A stretch of 34,880 nt of DNA from Paludibacteraceae bacterium. GTDB lineage: Bacteria; Bacteroidota; Bacteroidia; Bacteroidales; Paludibacteraceae. Positions 1 to 9,699 of the stretch are shown here, one piece after another (the first letter of the stretch is position 1; every line of letters starts with the position of its first letter). Location of the stretch: assembly GCA_905236355.1 (NCBI GenBank), contig CAJOPG010000041.1, positions 1 through 34,880 of the forward strand, in the 5' to 3' direction. The notes under the pieces are model-generated. The model ran no database searches and was not told the DNA's origin. It saw only the letters and a list, made by a program, of their open reading frames with translations. The translations under genes were made by a program, and so were the position numbers.

Positions 1-275
1 ATGTTATATTGTTGCGCAACGCTTTGCGCAGATTATTTTTTTGCGTATTTGAAATGAGCAACGCTTTATTACGCAGTATGCCCACTTTCAGCCGCTGCAA
101 AAATACACATTTTTTTAGGAATATAAAATTATTTAAAGTTTACCACCAAATATTTGTTACTTTTATTCTTCACAAATAAGGAGGAATGAATTTTCAGCAT
201 ATTTTTTATTTTCCATACGGACTATATCATACAACATGTGCATTGTCCTTTTGAATGCTATTCAGGTACTATCTG

Positions 276-342
276 TTATGTTGATGTTATGTTCATCTTA
301 TGTTCATCTTATGTTTGCCTATACTGATTTTGAAGAAGTTAC
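276..342 (+). repeat. Dispersed intergenic element, copy A: three 11-bp units (TTATGTTSATS) followed by TTATGTTTGCCTATACTGATTT-N4-GAAGTTAC
   Basis: Direct reading: TTATGTTGATG/TTATGTTCATC/TTATGTTCATC/TTATGTTTGCCTATACTGATTT; the reverse complement of the same structure is at 34188-34264. Confidence 0.9.
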
Positions 343-542
343 GATGAATTTTGATGTACAAAATATTTATAGATGTTTGATTTATAGATTATTGCATTAC
401 TATTATAATTTACGAAGATATATTTTATGGCGGGTTAATGATATTTTGATAAAAGGATGTCATTACACGCCGCGGACTTAATATTTTAACATATCCGGCA
501 CTTCTTTTTCATTTTTCATTTTCAATTTTTCATTATTATTTG

Positions 543-550
543 TATCTTTG
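543..550 (+). promoter_or_regulatory. Bacteroidetes -7 element TATCTTTG upstream of the pfkB-type kinase
   Basis: TAnnTTTG match (TATCTTTGCAG) about 100 nt upstream of the ATG at 653. Confidence 0.5.
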
Positions 551-652
551 CAGCATACTTGAACAGCAGGTATCATTATTTGATAATCTGCTATAGAGGA
601 AAGCTATACAGTAACATATCGGTGTTATACAATAGTAAATAAAAATCTGTTT

Positions 653-1651
653 ATGAAAAAGGTACTTGGTCTTGGCAATGCGCTGACAGACATTCTTTTG
701 CAGGTTTCTGAAGATGATGTTCGGGAACTTGGTCTCCCGAAAGGCAGTATGAATCTTATCAATTTTGACACGGCAATGGAAATACAAAGCCGTTTTGCGA
801 GTGTCAGGAAGACGATGGTGGCAGGGGGTAGTGCCTCGAACACCGTGAACGGCATAGCGCGCCTTGGTGGAAAGGCCGCCTTTTTCGGCAAACTGGGCAA
901 TGACGAAGTTGGTGAATTTTATCGTGCCGACCTTGAAAAGAACGGAGTGCAGCCCATTTTGCTTCCTTCGTCGCTGATGTCAGGTTGTTGTACGGTGCTT
1001 ATTACTCCGGACGGTGAACGAACTTTTTGCACTTATCTTGGGGCAAGTGCCGACCTTTTACCTGAAGACATCCACCCCGAAAACTTCCTCGGTTATGACA
1101 TTTTCCATATAGAAGGCTATATGCTTCAAAACCATGAGTTAATTGAAAAGGCAATAAAATTGGCCAAAGAAGGGGGATTAAAAGTAAGTATCGACCTTGC
1201 AAGTTACAACGTGGTAAACGAAAACCTGGAATTTCTGACTTCGCTTATAGAACAATATGTTGACATTGTATTTGCCAATGAAGACGAGAGTTATGCCTAT
1301 ACTCATCTGCAACCTGAAGAAGCGGTAGACTATATATCAAAACAATGTGAGATAGCAATAGTGAAAGTAGGCAGAAAAGGGTCGTATGTACAACAGGGCC
1401 AAGAGCGGTATCATATAGGTGCCATTACATCACAATGTTTGGATTCAACCGGTGCCGGCGACTTATACGCTGCAGGATTTTTGCATGGTCTGTCTGACGG
1501 TTTTGACATACGTCGGTGTGCTGAAATAGGCACTCTGTCCGCCGGTCGGGTGGTGGAGATAGTAGGCACCAAACTGTCTGAAGAGACATGGGAAGAAATA
1601 AGGCGTCTGTGTGCACTTTACAGGGGCTTTATGATGCAACAAAATAACTAA
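653..1651 (+). CDS. PfkB-family carbohydrate/nucleoside kinase (adenosine kinase-like)
   Basis: Motifs GGSASNTVNGIARLGGKAAFFGKLGNDEVG and DSTGAGDLYAAGFLHG, typical of PfkB kinases. Confidence 0.93.
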   Translation: MKKVLGLGNALTDILLQVSEDDVRELGLPKGSMNLINFDTAMEIQSRFASVRKTMVAGGSASNTVNGIARLGGKAAFFGKLGNDEVGEFYRADLEKNGVQPILLPSSLMSGCCTVLITPDGERTFCTYLGASADLLPEDIHPENFLGYDIFHIEGYMLQNHELIEKAIKLAKEGGLKVSIDLASYNVVNENLEFLTSLIEQYVDIVFANEDESYAYTHLQPEEAVDYISKQCEIAIVKVGRKGSYVQQGQERYHIGAITSQCLDSTGAGDLYAAGFLHGLSDGFDIRRCAEIGTLSAGRVVEIVGTKLSEETWEEIRRLCALYRGFMMQQNN

Positions 1652-1661
1652 TAAAGATTAT

Positions 1662-2390
1662 ATGAAAAAATTACTGCAAGTTATCTACATTATTTATCAA
1701 TATTTGATTGCGCTGCCTATTTTTGCAGCAATCACACTTTTTACCGCGATTGTCACTATGATTTTTATGCATTGGAGAAATGCAGAGTGGCTACACCGTA
1801 TTCAGCAGTTTTGGTCAAGAAGTTTTTTCTGGTTGCTGTTTATGGATGTAAAAGTGGATGGAATAGAGAATATTGACCTGCACACATCTTATGTGTTTGT
1901 ATGTAATCATCAGTCGATGGCAGATGTGTTTGCAGTGTATGGCTGGCTACCGGTAGTCTTCAAGTGGATAATGAAGAAAGAGTTGCGAAAGATACCTTTT
2001 GTAGGTTCTGCCTGTGCAGCAGCAGGACATATCTATATAGACCGTTCTCATAAAAAGTCGGCATTTAATACGATGAAAGATGCCGAAAAAATATTGCATG
2101 ACGGCGTTTGTGTGGTTATATTTCCTGAGGGCACAAGGACTCCGGACGGAACAGTACAGCGGTTTAAGCGTGGTGCCTTTGCTATAGCGAAAGACTTGAA
2201 TCTACCGATAGTACCTATTTCGCTCACGGGATGTTATGAATTGATGCCTAAAGGCGTTTTCTATGCCAAACGGCAAAAAGTGTATATGCATATAGGAAAG
2301 CCGTTTGACTATGCATCAGTAGAAGAAGAGAATCAAGCGGAGGTAATAGAACAAATAAGACAAGAAGTTATAAAGGGAATAAAAAAATAA
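1662..2390 (+). CDS. plsC: 1-acyl-sn-glycerol-3-phosphate acyltransferase
   Basis: NHQSMADVF (HX4D) and FPEGTRTPDG motifs; N-terminal hydrophobic segments. Confidence 0.92.
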   Translation: MKKLLQVIYIIYQYLIALPIFAAITLFTAIVTMIFMHWRNAEWLHRIQQFWSRSFFWLLFMDVKVDGIENIDLHTSYVFVCNHQSMADVFAVYGWLPVVFKWIMKKELRKIPFVGSACAAAGHIYIDRSHKKSAFNTMKDAEKILHDGVCVVIFPEGTRTPDGTVQRFKRGAFAIAKDLNLPIVPISLTGCYELMPKGVFYAKRQKVYMHIGKPFDYASVEEENQAEVIEQIRQEVIKGIKK

Positions 2391-2414
2391 GATGCCGTGG
2401 CATCTTATTTTTTT
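2381..2414. terminator. Bidirectional intrinsic terminator between convergent plsC and nadA
   Basis: Perfect inverted repeat AAAAAAATAAGATGCC-GT-GGCATCTTATTTTTTT. Confidence 0.9.
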
Positions 2415-2415
2415 G

Positions 2416-3384
2416 TTACTTACTCCATTCTAACATTTTTTCGATTGGTTTAATTGCCTTCTCCGCAATTGCACTATCAACAAAAATTTCGTTACTTTCG
2501 TCACACAGACACTGATACACTTTTTCAAGTGTATTAAGTCTCATATACTCACATTCATTGCAAGAACAGGGAGTGAGTTTGCCATCAACCAACAACTCAG
2601 TAGCCTCAGGCGGGACGGGAATGAATGTTTTGTCGGGACAAGCCTGCTGCATTTTGTGAAGTATGCCGGATTCAGTAACTACAATAAACTCTTTTTCATT
2701 TTCAGCGTTTTTGACATAATTAAGCAATGCCTGTGTGGATCCGACCACATCTGCAAGTTCAAGAATTATTTTTTTACATTCCGGATGAGCCAACACTTTT
2801 GCCGATGGATAACGTTGTTTCAACTCAATCAGTTCGGTAACAGAAAACCGACTATGGACATGGCATGCACCATTCCAAAGTTCCATATTTCTGCCGGTGA
2901 CACTATTGATATAGTTACCAAGATTTTGGTCAGGACAGAACAAAATTTTCTCATTATCCCGGAATTTTCCGACAATTTTCAGTGCATTACTTGAAGTTAC
3001 GACAACATCTGTTAACGCTTTTACTGCAGCACTTGTATTTACATAACTGACAACTTTATAATCGGGATGTGCGAGTTTCCATTTGTATAAATCATCTGCA
3101 TTACAGGAATCCGCCAGTGAACATCCTGCAGAGCTATCCGGGACCAACACTTTTTTATCCGGACAAATGATTTTGGCTGTTTCCCCCATAAAATGAACAC
3201 CACAAAGGATAATAATATCAGCATCAGTTTTGGCAGCTTGTTGTGCAAGAGCTAAGCTATCACCCACAAAATCGGCTATATCTTGAATTTCAGGTATTTG
3301 ATAATAGTGCGCCATTATTACAGCCTTTTTCTTCAGGCGCAAACTATTTATAGATTCGATAATTTCAAGTTTAGTCATACTCAT
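2416..3384 (-). CDS. nadA: Quinolinate synthase
   Basis: MAHYYQIPEIQDIADFVGDSLALAQQAA, HPEC, and GKLTPCSCNECEYMRLNTLEK motifs of NadA. Confidence 0.96.
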   Translation of the reverse strand: MSMTKLEIIESINSLRLKKKAVIMAHYYQIPEIQDIADFVGDSLALAQQAAKTDADIIILCGVHFMGETAKIICPDKKVLVPDSSAGCSLADSCNADDLYKWKLAHPDYKVVSYVNTSAAVKALTDVVVTSSNALKIVGKFRDNEKILFCPDQNLGNYINSVTGRNMELWNGACHVHSRFSVTELIELKQRYPSAKVLAHPECKKIILELADVVGSTQALLNYVKNAENEKEFIVVTESGILHKMQQACPDKTFIPVPPEATELLVDGKLTPCSCNECEYMRLNTLEKVYQCLCDESNEIFVDSAIAEKAIKPIEKMLEWSK

Positions 3385-3789
3385 CAGTTATTTTCAATTA
3401 ATGTTATATAATAGATTTTCTAAAGATTTTACTTATTGATTATATAATGTCAGTATTGTTAATAAATGCATTAAATAATTATTTATCTGATAGTTAATTT
3501 TTATAAAAGATTTGTTAAGAGTTGAAATATTTGTGTATGATTTTTAGTTTTACATACAAAATGGAGTTATTTTATAGTTTATAAACAATGTTGTTAACAA
3601 GTGTTGACAGTAGGTGTGAGTTTGGTTAAATAACAGGTAGTATTTTTTTTGATATGACATTATCTGTTTTTTATCGGAATTTTCCTTATAACTAAAACGT
3701 AGGTGCAAAATTAGTTTAAATTTATGATTATTGCAAGATATTACATATATAGGTGTGAAAAATAATTTTATTGATTAAATATTTTATAG

Positions 3790-3797
3790 TATCTTTG
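3790..3797 (+). promoter_or_regulatory. -7 element TATCTTTG immediately upstream of mnmG
   Basis: TATCTTTGCG ends about 10 nt before the ATG at 3807; TTG at 3771-3773 as a possible -33. Confidence 0.6.
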
Positions 3798-3806
3798 CGT
3801 TGTATT

Positions 3807-5684
3807 ATGGACTTTTTGTATGATGTAATAGTAGTAGGTGGTGGTCATGCAGGTTGTGAGGCAGCGTGTGCAGCGGCGAACATGGGTAGTAGGACACTGC
3901 TGATAACAATGGATATGAACAAGATTGCACAGATGAGTTGCAATCCTGCTGTTGGTGGTATAGCAAAAGGTCAAATAGTGAGAGAGATAGATGCACTTGG
4001 TGGTCAGATGGGAATTGTAACAGATAGGTCAGCTATCCAATTCAGGATGTTGAACAGGTCGAAGGGTCCTGCTATGTGGAGTCCGCGTAGTCAATCTGAT
4101 AGAAAACAGTTTATAAATGAGTGGATAAAAGTACTTTCCGGTATAGATAATTTATTTATTTGGCAAGATATAGTTACTTCGTTGTTGATTAAGGACAACA
4201 GGATATATGGTGTGCATACAGCGCTTGGTGTTGACATAAAGGCGGGTGCGGTAGTATTAACCAATGGTACTTTTTTGAATGGTTTGTTGCATTTTGGGTC
4301 GGTTAAAATGAATGGCGGGCGTATTTCAGAGCCTGCTTGTACGGGTATAACAGAACAGTTGACGAGTTTAGGTTTTAAGGCAGACAGGATGAAGACAGGT
4401 ACTCCTTGCAGAGTGGATGCGAGGAGTATAGATTTCTCGAAGATGACAATACAACCCGGAGATGAAGATGATCATAAGTTTAGTTATTTACCTGAAGTAT
4501 CGAGGCAACTGAAACAAATGCCGTGTTGGATAACCTATACTAATGATTTAACTCATCAAGAATTACGGAAGGGACTTTCTGAAAGTCCCTTGTATAATGG
4601 TCAAATTAGAAGTATTGGTCCGCGTTATTGTCCGAGTATAGAAACAAAAATAGTTACTTTTGCAGATAAAGAGGCACATCAGTTGTTTATAGAGCCGGAA
4701 GGTGTGGATAGTAATGAGTATTACATAAATGGTTTTTCCTCCTCACTTCCGTTACAGATACAACTTAATGCGCTTAAAACAGTGAGTGGTCTTGAAAATG
4801 TAGTGTTTTACAGACCTGGTTACGCAATAGAATATGACTTTTTCGACCCCACGCAATTGTATCATACACTTGAAACCAAGTTGGTAAAGAATTTGTTTTT
4901 TGCCGGTCAGATTAATGGAACTACAGGATATGAGGAGGCAGCCGGTCAAGGAATAATAGCAGGTATAAATGCCCATATTCATTGCCATGGAGGACTTGAT
5001 TTTATATTGAATAGGAATGAGGCGTATATAGGGGTATTGATAGATGACTTGGTTAATAAAGGAGTGGATGAACCTTACAGGATGTTTACTTCGCGTGCTG
5101 AATATCGTATTCTACTTAGGCAAGACAATGCAGACCAACGGCTTACAAAAAAAACTGTGGATATAGGACTTGCGAGTACGGACAGACTTCAACTTTTAAA
5201 TAGCAAGCAACAATCAGAAAAAATATTAGTGGATTTTATTAGTAGTTATACGATAAAGCCTAATCAAATAAATAGTTATTTAGAGAATCGTAATACTCAA
5301 CCGATAAAGCAACCGGTTAAATTAGTGGATATACTGCTTCGTCCGCAAGTAGCTTTAACGGAATTGATAGATATAGTTCCGTCGTTAAATGAATTGTGTG
5401 TTGGTTTACCCAGTTTATTACGCAATGAAATTATTGAAAGTACAGAGATAAATATCAAATATAAGGGTTATATTCAGCGAGAAGATATGGCAGCTGAGAA
5501 GTTGCAGCGACTTGACAAAATATCGATACCGAATCAATTTGACTATTTTCAACTGCAGTCATTATCAACAGAGGCCAGACAAAAACTTAGCAGAATAAGG
5601 CCTGCAACAATAGGGCAGGCAAGCAGGATACCCGGAGTGTCACCTAATGATATAAGTGTACTCTTAGTATTATTTGGAAGATAA
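3807..5684 (+). CDS. mnmG: tRNA uridine-5-carboxymethylaminomethyl(34) synthesis enzyme MnmG (GidA)
   Basis: DVIVVGGGHAGCEAACAAANMG, CNPAVGGIAKGQIVREIDALGG, FFAGQINGTTGYEEAAGQG, TSRAEYRILLRQDNAD. Start moved from 3771 to 3807 (MDFLYDVIVVGGGHAG) because the promoter lies inside the longer ORF. Confidence 0.97.
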   Translation: MDFLYDVIVVGGGHAGCEAACAAANMGSRTLLITMDMNKIAQMSCNPAVGGIAKGQIVREIDALGGQMGIVTDRSAIQFRMLNRSKGPAMWSPRSQSDRKQFINEWIKVLSGIDNLFIWQDIVTSLLIKDNRIYGVHTALGVDIKAGAVVLTNGTFLNGLLHFGSVKMNGGRISEPACTGITEQLTSLGFKADRMKTGTPCRVDARSIDFSKMTIQPGDEDDHKFSYLPEVSRQLKQMPCWITYTNDLTHQELRKGLSESPLYNGQIRSIGPRYCPSIETKIVTFADKEAHQLFIEPEGVDSNEYYINGFSSSLPLQIQLNALKTVSGLENVVFYRPGYAIEYDFFDPTQLYHTLETKLVKNLFFAGQINGTTGYEEAAGQGIIAGINAHIHCHGGLDFILNRNEAYIGVLIDDLVNKGVDEPYRMFTSRAEYRILLRQDNADQRLTKKTVDIGLASTDRLQLLNSKQQSEKILVDFISSYTIKPNQINSYLENRNTQPIKQPVKLVDILLRPQVALTELIDIVPSLNELCVGLPSLLRNEIIESTEINIKYKGYIQREDMAAEKLQRLDKISIPNQFDYFQLQSLSTEARQKLSRIRPATIGQASRIPGVSPNDISVLLVLFGR

Positions 5685-5685
5685 A

Positions 5686-5701
5686 TGTTCCACGTGAAAC
5701 A
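5686..5701. promoter_or_regulatory. Candidate chromosomal parS (ParB/Spo0J binding site)
   Basis: TGTTCCACGTGAAACA matches the conserved 16-bp parS consensus TGTTNCACGTGAAACA; intergenic between mnmG and apt. Confidence 0.85.
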
Positions 5702-5712
5702 ATTATAAAATT

Positions 5713-6237
5713 ATGACTCAAGAGCAAGTAAAGAACATCATTCGTGATGTGCCGGATTTTCCTAAAAAAGGAATTCTTTTTAAAGATTTAACCACTGCAT
5801 TTATCAATCCTGATTGTATAGAGTGGTTTAAACAGCAATTGATAAGTATCTATAAAGACAAAGGTTTTACAAAGGTTATAGGTATAGAAAGTCGTGGATT
5901 TATTATTGCCTCTATTTTTGCAAACGAAATAGGTGCAGGTTTTGTGCCTATAAGGAAAAAAGGAAAATTGCCGGCTGAAGTTGAAAAAGAGAGTTACACC
6001 AAGGAATACGGAGTGGACACAATAGAAATTCATCGTGATGCTTTGTCGGCTGATGATGTTGTATTGTTGCATGATGATTTGCTTGCAACAGGTGGGAGTA
6101 TGGCTGCCGCTATTAAATTGGTTAAAAAATTAGGTGTAAAGAAAATCTATGTTAACTTTCTTGTAGAATTGGACGACCTGAAGGGCAGGGAAGTTTTGGA
6201 TGATGATATAGAGGTTATATCATTGATACATTATTAA
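5713..6237 (+). CDS. apt: Adenine phosphoribosyltransferase
   Basis: IRDVPDFPKKGILFKDLTTAF, IGIESRGFI, VVLLHDDLLATGGSMAAAIKLV (PRPP-binding motif). Confidence 0.96.
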   Translation: MTQEQVKNIIRDVPDFPKKGILFKDLTTAFINPDCIEWFKQQLISIYKDKGFTKVIGIESRGFIIASIFANEIGAGFVPIRKKGKLPAEVEKESYTKEYGVDTIEIHRDALSADDVVLLHDDLLATGGSMAAAIKLVKKLGVKKIYVNFLVELDDLKGREVLDDDIEVISLIHY

Positions 6238-6274
6238 TATATACTATACTATTGAAAATTTATAATGTATTGTT

Positions 6275-8092
6275 ATGCCTATATCGGCGCACATACAACA
6301 GATTCTTGCTTCTTTGCCGGAAAAGCCTGGTGTGTATCAGCATCTGAACAAGGATGGAGAGATAATTTATGTTGGAAAGGCCAAAAATCTGAAGCGTCGG
6401 GTCAGTAGTTATTTTCAGAAGGAGCATACCTCTTTAAAAACATCACGATTGGTTAGAAATATAGCGGACATACATTATATTGTAGTGAACACTGAACAAG
6501 ATGCTTTTTTATTAGAGAATAATTTGATTAAAACACTTCAGCCGCACTATAATATTCTACTGAAAGACGGGAAAACTTATCCAAGTATTTGTATAACAAA
6601 CGAACCTTATCCGCGTGTATTCAAGACGCGGAAAATAGTTAAAAACATAGGTGAATACTATGGTCCTTACAGTTTCGGCAATACTGTAGATCTTGTACTT
6701 GAGCTGATACATAATCTTTATCCTATCCGAACATGTCGTCTTCCGCTATCACCTGAGGGAATTAAAAACGGTAAATGGAAAGTATGCCTGAAATATCACA
6801 TACATCATTGTTGTGGTGTATGTGAAAATTATGTATCACAAGAGCAATATTTTGCTTATATAGAGCAAATAAGAAAAATAATTCGTGGTGATGCCCATGA
6901 AATAAGTGAGATGCTGTTTCAGCAGATGGCTCAATTGTCTGCACAGTTGCGCTTTGAAGAGGCGCAACAATTGAAAGAGAAATATAATCTTATTGAGCGT
7001 TTTAAGAGCAAGACAATAATTACCAACACGACTATCCGTGATACGGATGTATTCGGATATTTGGAGGATGATGATACAATATACGTATCTATACTTCATT
7101 TGCATAAAGGTAGCATTGTTCAGGGTAAAACAGTCGAATATAAACGTATTATTGACGATGACGAGTCAGAGATATTGGGTAGGGCAATAGTTGAATTGCG
7201 CGAGCAGTTAGACAGTCATACGCAAGATATTATTGTGCCGTTTGAACCTGATTTCATCGATGAAAACATACATGTGAGTTTACCTACTCAGGGTGACAGA
7301 AAAAAGTTGCTTGATTTGGCACTGCAAAATGTGAAGCAGTACCAAATTGATAAACGCAAGCAAGCAGATAGATTAAATCCTGAGCAGCGAAATACCAGAG
7401 TATTACATGCACTTCAAGCCAAACTTTCGCTTCCAAGTTTGCCGATAACAATCGAGAGTTTTGATAATTCAAATATTCAGGGAACCGATGCGGTAGCGGG
7501 ATGTGTAGTATTCAAAATGGGTAAACCAAGTAAGACGGATTACCGTAGATTCACAATCAAAACGGTTGAGGGTGCTGACGATTATGCCTCGATGCGAGAA
7601 GTGGTTTACAGGCGATATAAACGTTTATTAGATGAACACTCACCTTTGCCCGACCTGATTATCGCCGATGGAGGTATAGGTCAGATGCATGCTATTAGAG
7701 AGGCGGTAGAAGACCAACTCAATCTTTCTATTCCAATAGCCGGTCTGGTGAAAGATGACCGTCATCGAACCTCATCGCTGCTCTATGGTTTTCCGCCACA
7801 GGAAATCGGGTTAAAGCCGACGGATGAATTGTTTCACTTCTTAACGCGCATACAAGATGAAGTGCACCGCTATGCCATCTCTTTTCACAGACAGAAGCGA
7901 AGTAGCGGGCAGACACATAGTCAATTGGATGATATTCAAGGAATAGGAGAAAAGTCGAAGCAACTTTTGCTTAAACATTTCAAGAGTGTGAAGCGACTTT
8001 CTGAGGCCTCATTGGAAGAGATTTCACAAATTATACCAACTACAAGAGCCACAATTATTTATCATCATTTTCACCCAGATATGGTGTCATGA
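6275..8092 (+). CDS. uvrC: Excinuclease ABC subunit C
   Basis: LPEKPGVYQHLNKDGEIIYVGKAKNLKRRVSSYF (GIY-YIG domain), UVR domain, ESFDNSNIQGTDAVAG, C-terminal HhH DIQGIGEKSKQLLLKHF. Confidence 0.97.
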   Translation: MPISAHIQQILASLPEKPGVYQHLNKDGEIIYVGKAKNLKRRVSSYFQKEHTSLKTSRLVRNIADIHYIVVNTEQDAFLLENNLIKTLQPHYNILLKDGKTYPSICITNEPYPRVFKTRKIVKNIGEYYGPYSFGNTVDLVLELIHNLYPIRTCRLPLSPEGIKNGKWKVCLKYHIHHCCGVCENYVSQEQYFAYIEQIRKIIRGDAHEISEMLFQQMAQLSAQLRFEEAQQLKEKYNLIERFKSKTIITNTTIRDTDVFGYLEDDDTIYVSILHLHKGSIVQGKTVEYKRIIDDDESEILGRAIVELREQLDSHTQDIIVPFEPDFIDENIHVSLPTQGDRKKLLDLALQNVKQYQIDKRKQADRLNPEQRNTRVLHALQAKLSLPSLPITIESFDNSNIQGTDAVAGCVVFKMGKPSKTDYRRFTIKTVEGADDYASMREVVYRRYKRLLDEHSPLPDLIIADGGIGQMHAIREAVEDQLNLSIPIAGLVKDDRHRTSSLLYGFPPQEIGLKPTDELFHFLTRIQDEVHRYAISFHRQKRSSGQTHSQLDDIQGIGEKSKQLLLKHFKSVKRLSEASLEEISQIIPTTRATIIYHHFHPDMVS

Positions 8093-8158
8093 GAATCAAA
8101 TATTTGTTTTGTTAATATAGTTATGTTCAAAATATCGTATTCAGCCCAATAAAAATAT

Positions 8159-9217
8159 ATGGTAACTAATGATATTGATTTGTCACTTCGTGAAGCAGTA
8201 GGTCTTCATGGTCCGGAACAATTGTTTGTATTGACTGACACAAACACCCAGATTCATTGTCTGCCGGTGTTGCTGCAGACACTCAATATTATGGAATCGC
8301 ACATTCTTTGCCTTCCTCAGGGAGAGGAAAAGAAGAATATTGAAACTTTGCAGCACATTTGGAATTTTTTGTTGGAGAAAGGTGCTACCCGTGCAAGTAT
8401 TCTTCTGATTTTAGGAGGGGGGACGCTCACCGATATAGGTGGTTTTGCTGCAACCACATTTATGCGCGGTATGCCCTATGTCAATATTCCGACCACACTT
8501 TTGGGTATGGTGGATGCTTCTGTAGGCGGAAAGACAGGCATCAATTATAACGGGGTGAAAAATCTGATAGGTGCATTCAGTATGCCGGAAAGCATAATAG
8601 TCTATACGCCTTTTCTGACTTCACTGCCTGCGCAGCAGTTTCTTTCCGGGTGGGCTGAGATGCTCAAGCATACACTTATTTCATCTCCGCTGCAGTTGGC
8701 AGCATTACAAGCCTTTGATTTACACAACTGGTTTGTTAACCCTAATGACGAACAACTTGAGCAACTCACAGAGTTGGTTGACAGAAGCATTGAAATAAAA
8801 AGATATATTGTGGAATTAGATCCGCAAGAACAAGATATGAGGCAGACGCTCAATTTCGGACATACTATAGGTCATGCTTTAGAGGCTTTTGCACTTGAAA
8901 AAGGACATGTATTGTTGCATGGATATGCTGTTCTTTATGGTATGGTGGCGGAACTCTATCTCAGTCATCTTCTCTTTGGCTTTTCCGAAAAGGATATTCA
9001 GATTGTCATTGCCTGCATGAAAGAGTTCTATGGAAAACCTGATTGCGCTTGTTCTGATTATGATAAACTTATAGCGCTCATGCATCACGACAAAAAGAAC
9101 CAATCAGTCAATGATATCACCTTCACATTGCTTCGCAGTATAGGTAATTATCAAACGGGTTGCGTTTGTTCAGAAACTCAGATAAAAGAGGCGCTTGATT
9201 TTCTTTTCAACTGCTGA
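8159..9217 (+). CDS. aroB: 3-dehydroquinate synthase
   Basis: LILGGGTLTDIGGFAATTFMRGMPYVNIPTTLLGMVDASVGGKTGINYNGVKNLIGAF. Confidence 0.96.
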   Translation: MVTNDIDLSLREAVGLHGPEQLFVLTDTNTQIHCLPVLLQTLNIMESHILCLPQGEEKKNIETLQHIWNFLLEKGATRASILLILGGGTLTDIGGFAATTFMRGMPYVNIPTTLLGMVDASVGGKTGINYNGVKNLIGAFSMPESIIVYTPFLTSLPAQQFLSGWAEMLKHTLISSPLQLAALQAFDLHNWFVNPNDEQLEQLTELVDRSIEIKRYIVELDPQEQDMRQTLNFGHTIGHALEAFALEKGHVLLHGYAVLYGMVAELYLSHLLFGFSEKDIQIVIACMKEFYGKPDCACSDYDKLIALMHHDKKNQSVNDITFTLLRSIGNYQTGCVCSETQIKEALDFLFNC

Positions 9218-9252
9218 CTTGTTTGCTAAAAGCATAATCTGCTTCCAGTAAA

Positions 9253-9699
9253 CTATAGTTGTCCGTTTGGACGACTCATCTCCATGCGGATATGAAGAAT
9301 ACCTTCTTCTTCAAACTTTTCCCCAATGCAACGGAAACCCAATTGTTCATAAAAACCTATAGCATGGGTTTGGGCCTCCATTCTCAGAATGATGGCTCCT
9401 TGTTGCCATGCTTGCTGTATTACTTCCTGCATAACCCATTTTCCATAGCCTTTGCCGCGCTCTATTGTTAACATACGGCCCACATGCCATATTGCCGGAT
9501 TATCCTCCTGAAACAGACGGGCACAAGCTATTACCTTGTTGTTGTTCCATAAGAATACATGTATACTTTTGTAGTCAATATCATCCATATCAACATAGAG
9601 AATCTGCTGTTCCATAACGAACACTTGTGCCCGTGCCTTCAACAGTTCATACAGTTCTGTTGCGGACAACTGTTCAAAAGTTTTTATGCGCAGTTCCAT
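9253..9699 (-). CDS. GNAT family N-acetyltransferase (ElaA-like)
   Basis: LLKARAQVFVMEQQILYVDMDDID, GRMLTIERGKGYGKWVMQEVI, EAQTHAIGFYEQLGF. Start set to MELRIKTF. Confidence 0.88.
   Translation of the reverse strand: MELRIKTFEQLSATELYELLKARAQVFVMEQQILYVDMDDIDYKSIHVFLWNNNKVIACARLFQEDNPAIWHVGRMLTIERGKGYGKWVMQEVIQQAWQQGAIILRMEAQTHAIGFYEQLGFRCIGEKFEEEGILHIRMEMSRPNGQL

Noticed and set aside
10-80. Short palindrome GTTGCGCAAC and repeated GCAACGCTTT...CGCAG near the window start
   Set aside because: Too short and degenerate to distinguish from chance at a window edge.
236-481. 81-aa ORF on the plus strand
   Set aside because: It runs through the 11-bp repeat element and AT-rich intergenic sequence and has no recognisable protein motif; probably spurious.
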